Part shown: piece after piece, positions 5,992-6,655 of the stretch
How the letters are laid out: each line of letters starts with the position of its first letter
Position numbering within the stretch: the stretch's first letter is position 1
Assembly: GCA_002455655.1 (NCBI GenBank)
Contig: DKLF01000148.1
Location: forward strand, 11,072 to 17,726
Direction of reading: 5' to 3'
Length of the DNA: 6,655 nucleotides
Source: Oscillibacter sp. UBA6647
Lineage (GTDB): Bacteria > Bacillota > Clostridia > Oscillospirales > Oscillospiraceae
Translations under genes and position numbers: made by a program
The notes under the pieces: generated by a model
What the model was told of the DNA's origin: nothing
Seen by the model: the letters and a program-made list of their open reading frames with translations, nothing else
Database searches by the model: none

Positions 5992-6468
5992 TTACAACTC
6001 TCCGTTCCGCTTTTTCATCAGCCGGACAAATTCCGACAGGGCCAGCAGCACAGCGCCATAGACCGCAAACGTGATCCACGTACTCAACGCCGCCATAATT
6101 GAAAAGTTGGCGTATTCCCCCATGGTTTGTCTGCCCATGAAAAAGCCCATAAGAAGCCCCAATCCCCAAACCACGATTGCCAGCACAAACAAAAGCTGAT
6201 AAACCGGCCAGACGGGCCAGTCCTTTTTCGTCTTTCTCTCCACCTCGTCGCACAGCGCGGCGTATTCCTCGTCCGTCACCTCCAGAGGTTCTTTTCGGCA
6301 GCGCTCCGCATTTTCAAAATCCGGATACTCCTTCTCGTCTCCGCCCTCCGGCATGGGAATGACGCGATACAGCCCCAGCTCAAGCAAAAATGACCTCTGC
6401 GCCTTACTTCGGGCTTCGTCCCGCTCCTGCCTGCTCCGATTTAAAAATTCCTCAACCTCTTTTTTCAC
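5992..6468 (-). CDS. Unrecognised small membrane protein with two transmembrane segments
   Basis: I do not recognise this 158-residue product. From the GTG at 6468 it has a charged, mostly helical N-terminal half (about 1-87: Glu/Lys/Arg-rich, with PLEVTDEEYAALCDEVERKTKKDW near 61-84), then two hydrophobic segments at about 88-112 and 122-148, and a short basic end (MKKRNGEL). The likely topology is both ends in the cytoplasm. It resembles the general shape of 2TM-type membrane proteins with a cytosolic N-terminal helical part, but no diagnostic motif is visible. The GTG is chosen because AAGGGG lies 10 nt upstream and because the ATG codons further out (6525 as TTG, 6501) fall within the promoter: the 6501 ATG is part of the -10 TATGAT. 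It lies inverted between khpA and rimM. It is not YlqD, which occupies that place in B. subtilis and is soluble. Confidence 0.8.
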   Translation of the reverse strand: MKKEVEEFLNRSRQERDEARSKAQRSFLLELGLYRVIPMPEGGDEKEYPDFENAERCRKEPLEVTDEEYAALCDEVERKTKKDWPVWPVYQLLFVLAIVVWGLGLLMGFFMGRQTMGEYANFSIMAALSTWITFAVYGAVLLALSEFVRLMKKRNGEL

Positions 6469-6496
6469 GGCAAATTCACCCCTTCCCTTTTTCTTT

Positions 6497-6525
6497 ATCA
6501 TAGCCGCCCCGCCGCCCCTTGTCAA
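6497..6525 (-). promoter_or_regulatory. Near-consensus promoter of the small membrane protein gene
   Basis: On the minus strand a perfect TTGACA (6525-6520) is followed after exactly 17 nt by TATGAT (6502-6497). The spacer is extremely GC-rich. Transcription would start near 6490, giving a leader of about 22 nt to the GTG at 6468. Its -35 overlaps that of the opposing rimM promoter. Confidence 0.85.
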
Positions 6526-6547
6526 TCCGGCGTGGGTTGGGTATAAT
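6519..6547 (+). promoter_or_regulatory. Strong promoter for rimM, back to back with the opposing promoter
   Basis: TTGTCA (6519-6524) and a perfect TATAAT (6542-6547) are 17 nt apart. The transcript would begin near 6554, about 35 nt before the rimM ATG. It gives rimM and whatever follows a promoter independent of the rpsP-khpA transcript, which is terminated upstream. Confidence 0.85.
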
Positions 6548-6588
6548 ACTTTTATATCATCCTGTGAAACTTCCGGAAGGAGTTACAA

Positions 6589-6655
6589 ATGAAACTGGAC
6601 TTTATTCAAATCGGCCGCATTGTCAACGCCCACGGTATCCGCGGCGAGGTAGATC
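6589..6655 (+). CDS. rimM: 16S rRNA processing protein RimM, N-terminal fragment (runs off right edge)
   Basis: Only the first 22 codons are present. They read MKLDFIQIGRIVNAHGIRGE then VD, and the IGRIVNAHGIRGEV block is the hallmark N-terminal motif of RimM, which binds S19 and aids maturation of the 30S head. AAGGAG (6577-6582) lies 6 nt before the ATG. Its place a short way after rpsP-khpA fits the usual rimM-trmD-rplS order, which would predict trmD next beyond the edge. Confidence 0.92.
   Translation, partial: MKLDFIQIGRIVNAHGIRGEVD

Noticed and set aside
5990..5997. CTTTACAA resembling a half-site of the ylxM dyad
   Set aside because: Only one 8-nt half matches, there is no second arm, and it lies at the 3' end of the membrane-protein gene; chance match.

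Overview
The window looks like a chromosomal housekeeping segment from a GC-rich member of the Clostridia, probably close to Oscillospiraceae-type gut bacteria. The evidence is gene content (YlxM-Ffh, RpsP-KhpA, paired YmfF/YmfH peptidases), strong AGGAGG-type ribosome binding sites, frequent TTG/GTG starts and sigma-A-like promoters with 17-nt spacers. The genus is inference from protein character, not a database match. I see no IS element, phage gene, CRISPR array, tRNA or rRNA.

Left third (1-3437, minus strand). An M19 dipeptidase gene (2487-3437) is followed, after a gene-free stretch of about 340 bp, by the M16 pair ymfF (875-2143) and ymfH (878 down past the left edge). The pair overlaps by an ATGA junction. 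The gap holds two minus-strand promoters and a leader of about 200 nt with a possible RNA hairpin, so ymfF-ymfH is probably a transcription unit of its own.

Centre (3438-5936). A 207-bp divergent region separates the dipeptidase from the plus-strand run ylxM-ffh-rpsP-khpA. These genes encode the protein part of the signal recognition particle and its helix-turn-helix partner, ribosomal protein S16, and a small KH-domain RNA-binding protein. A clear ylxM promoter is followed at the predicted transcript start by a perfect 9-bp inverted repeat. The run ends at a strong intrinsic terminator (5937-5965).

Right end (5937-6655). In many Firmicutes rimM follows khpA closely in the same operon. Here an inverted gene for an unrecognised two-helix membrane protein (5992-6468, minus) lies between them. 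Its promoter and the rimM promoter are back to back and share five of six bases of the -35 element. rimM starts at 6589 and runs off the right edge.

No wholly new system is evident. The most unusual points are the shared -35 divergent promoter, the operon break by an orphan membrane gene, the perfect palindrome at the start of the ylxM-ffh transcript, and the ymfF leader.
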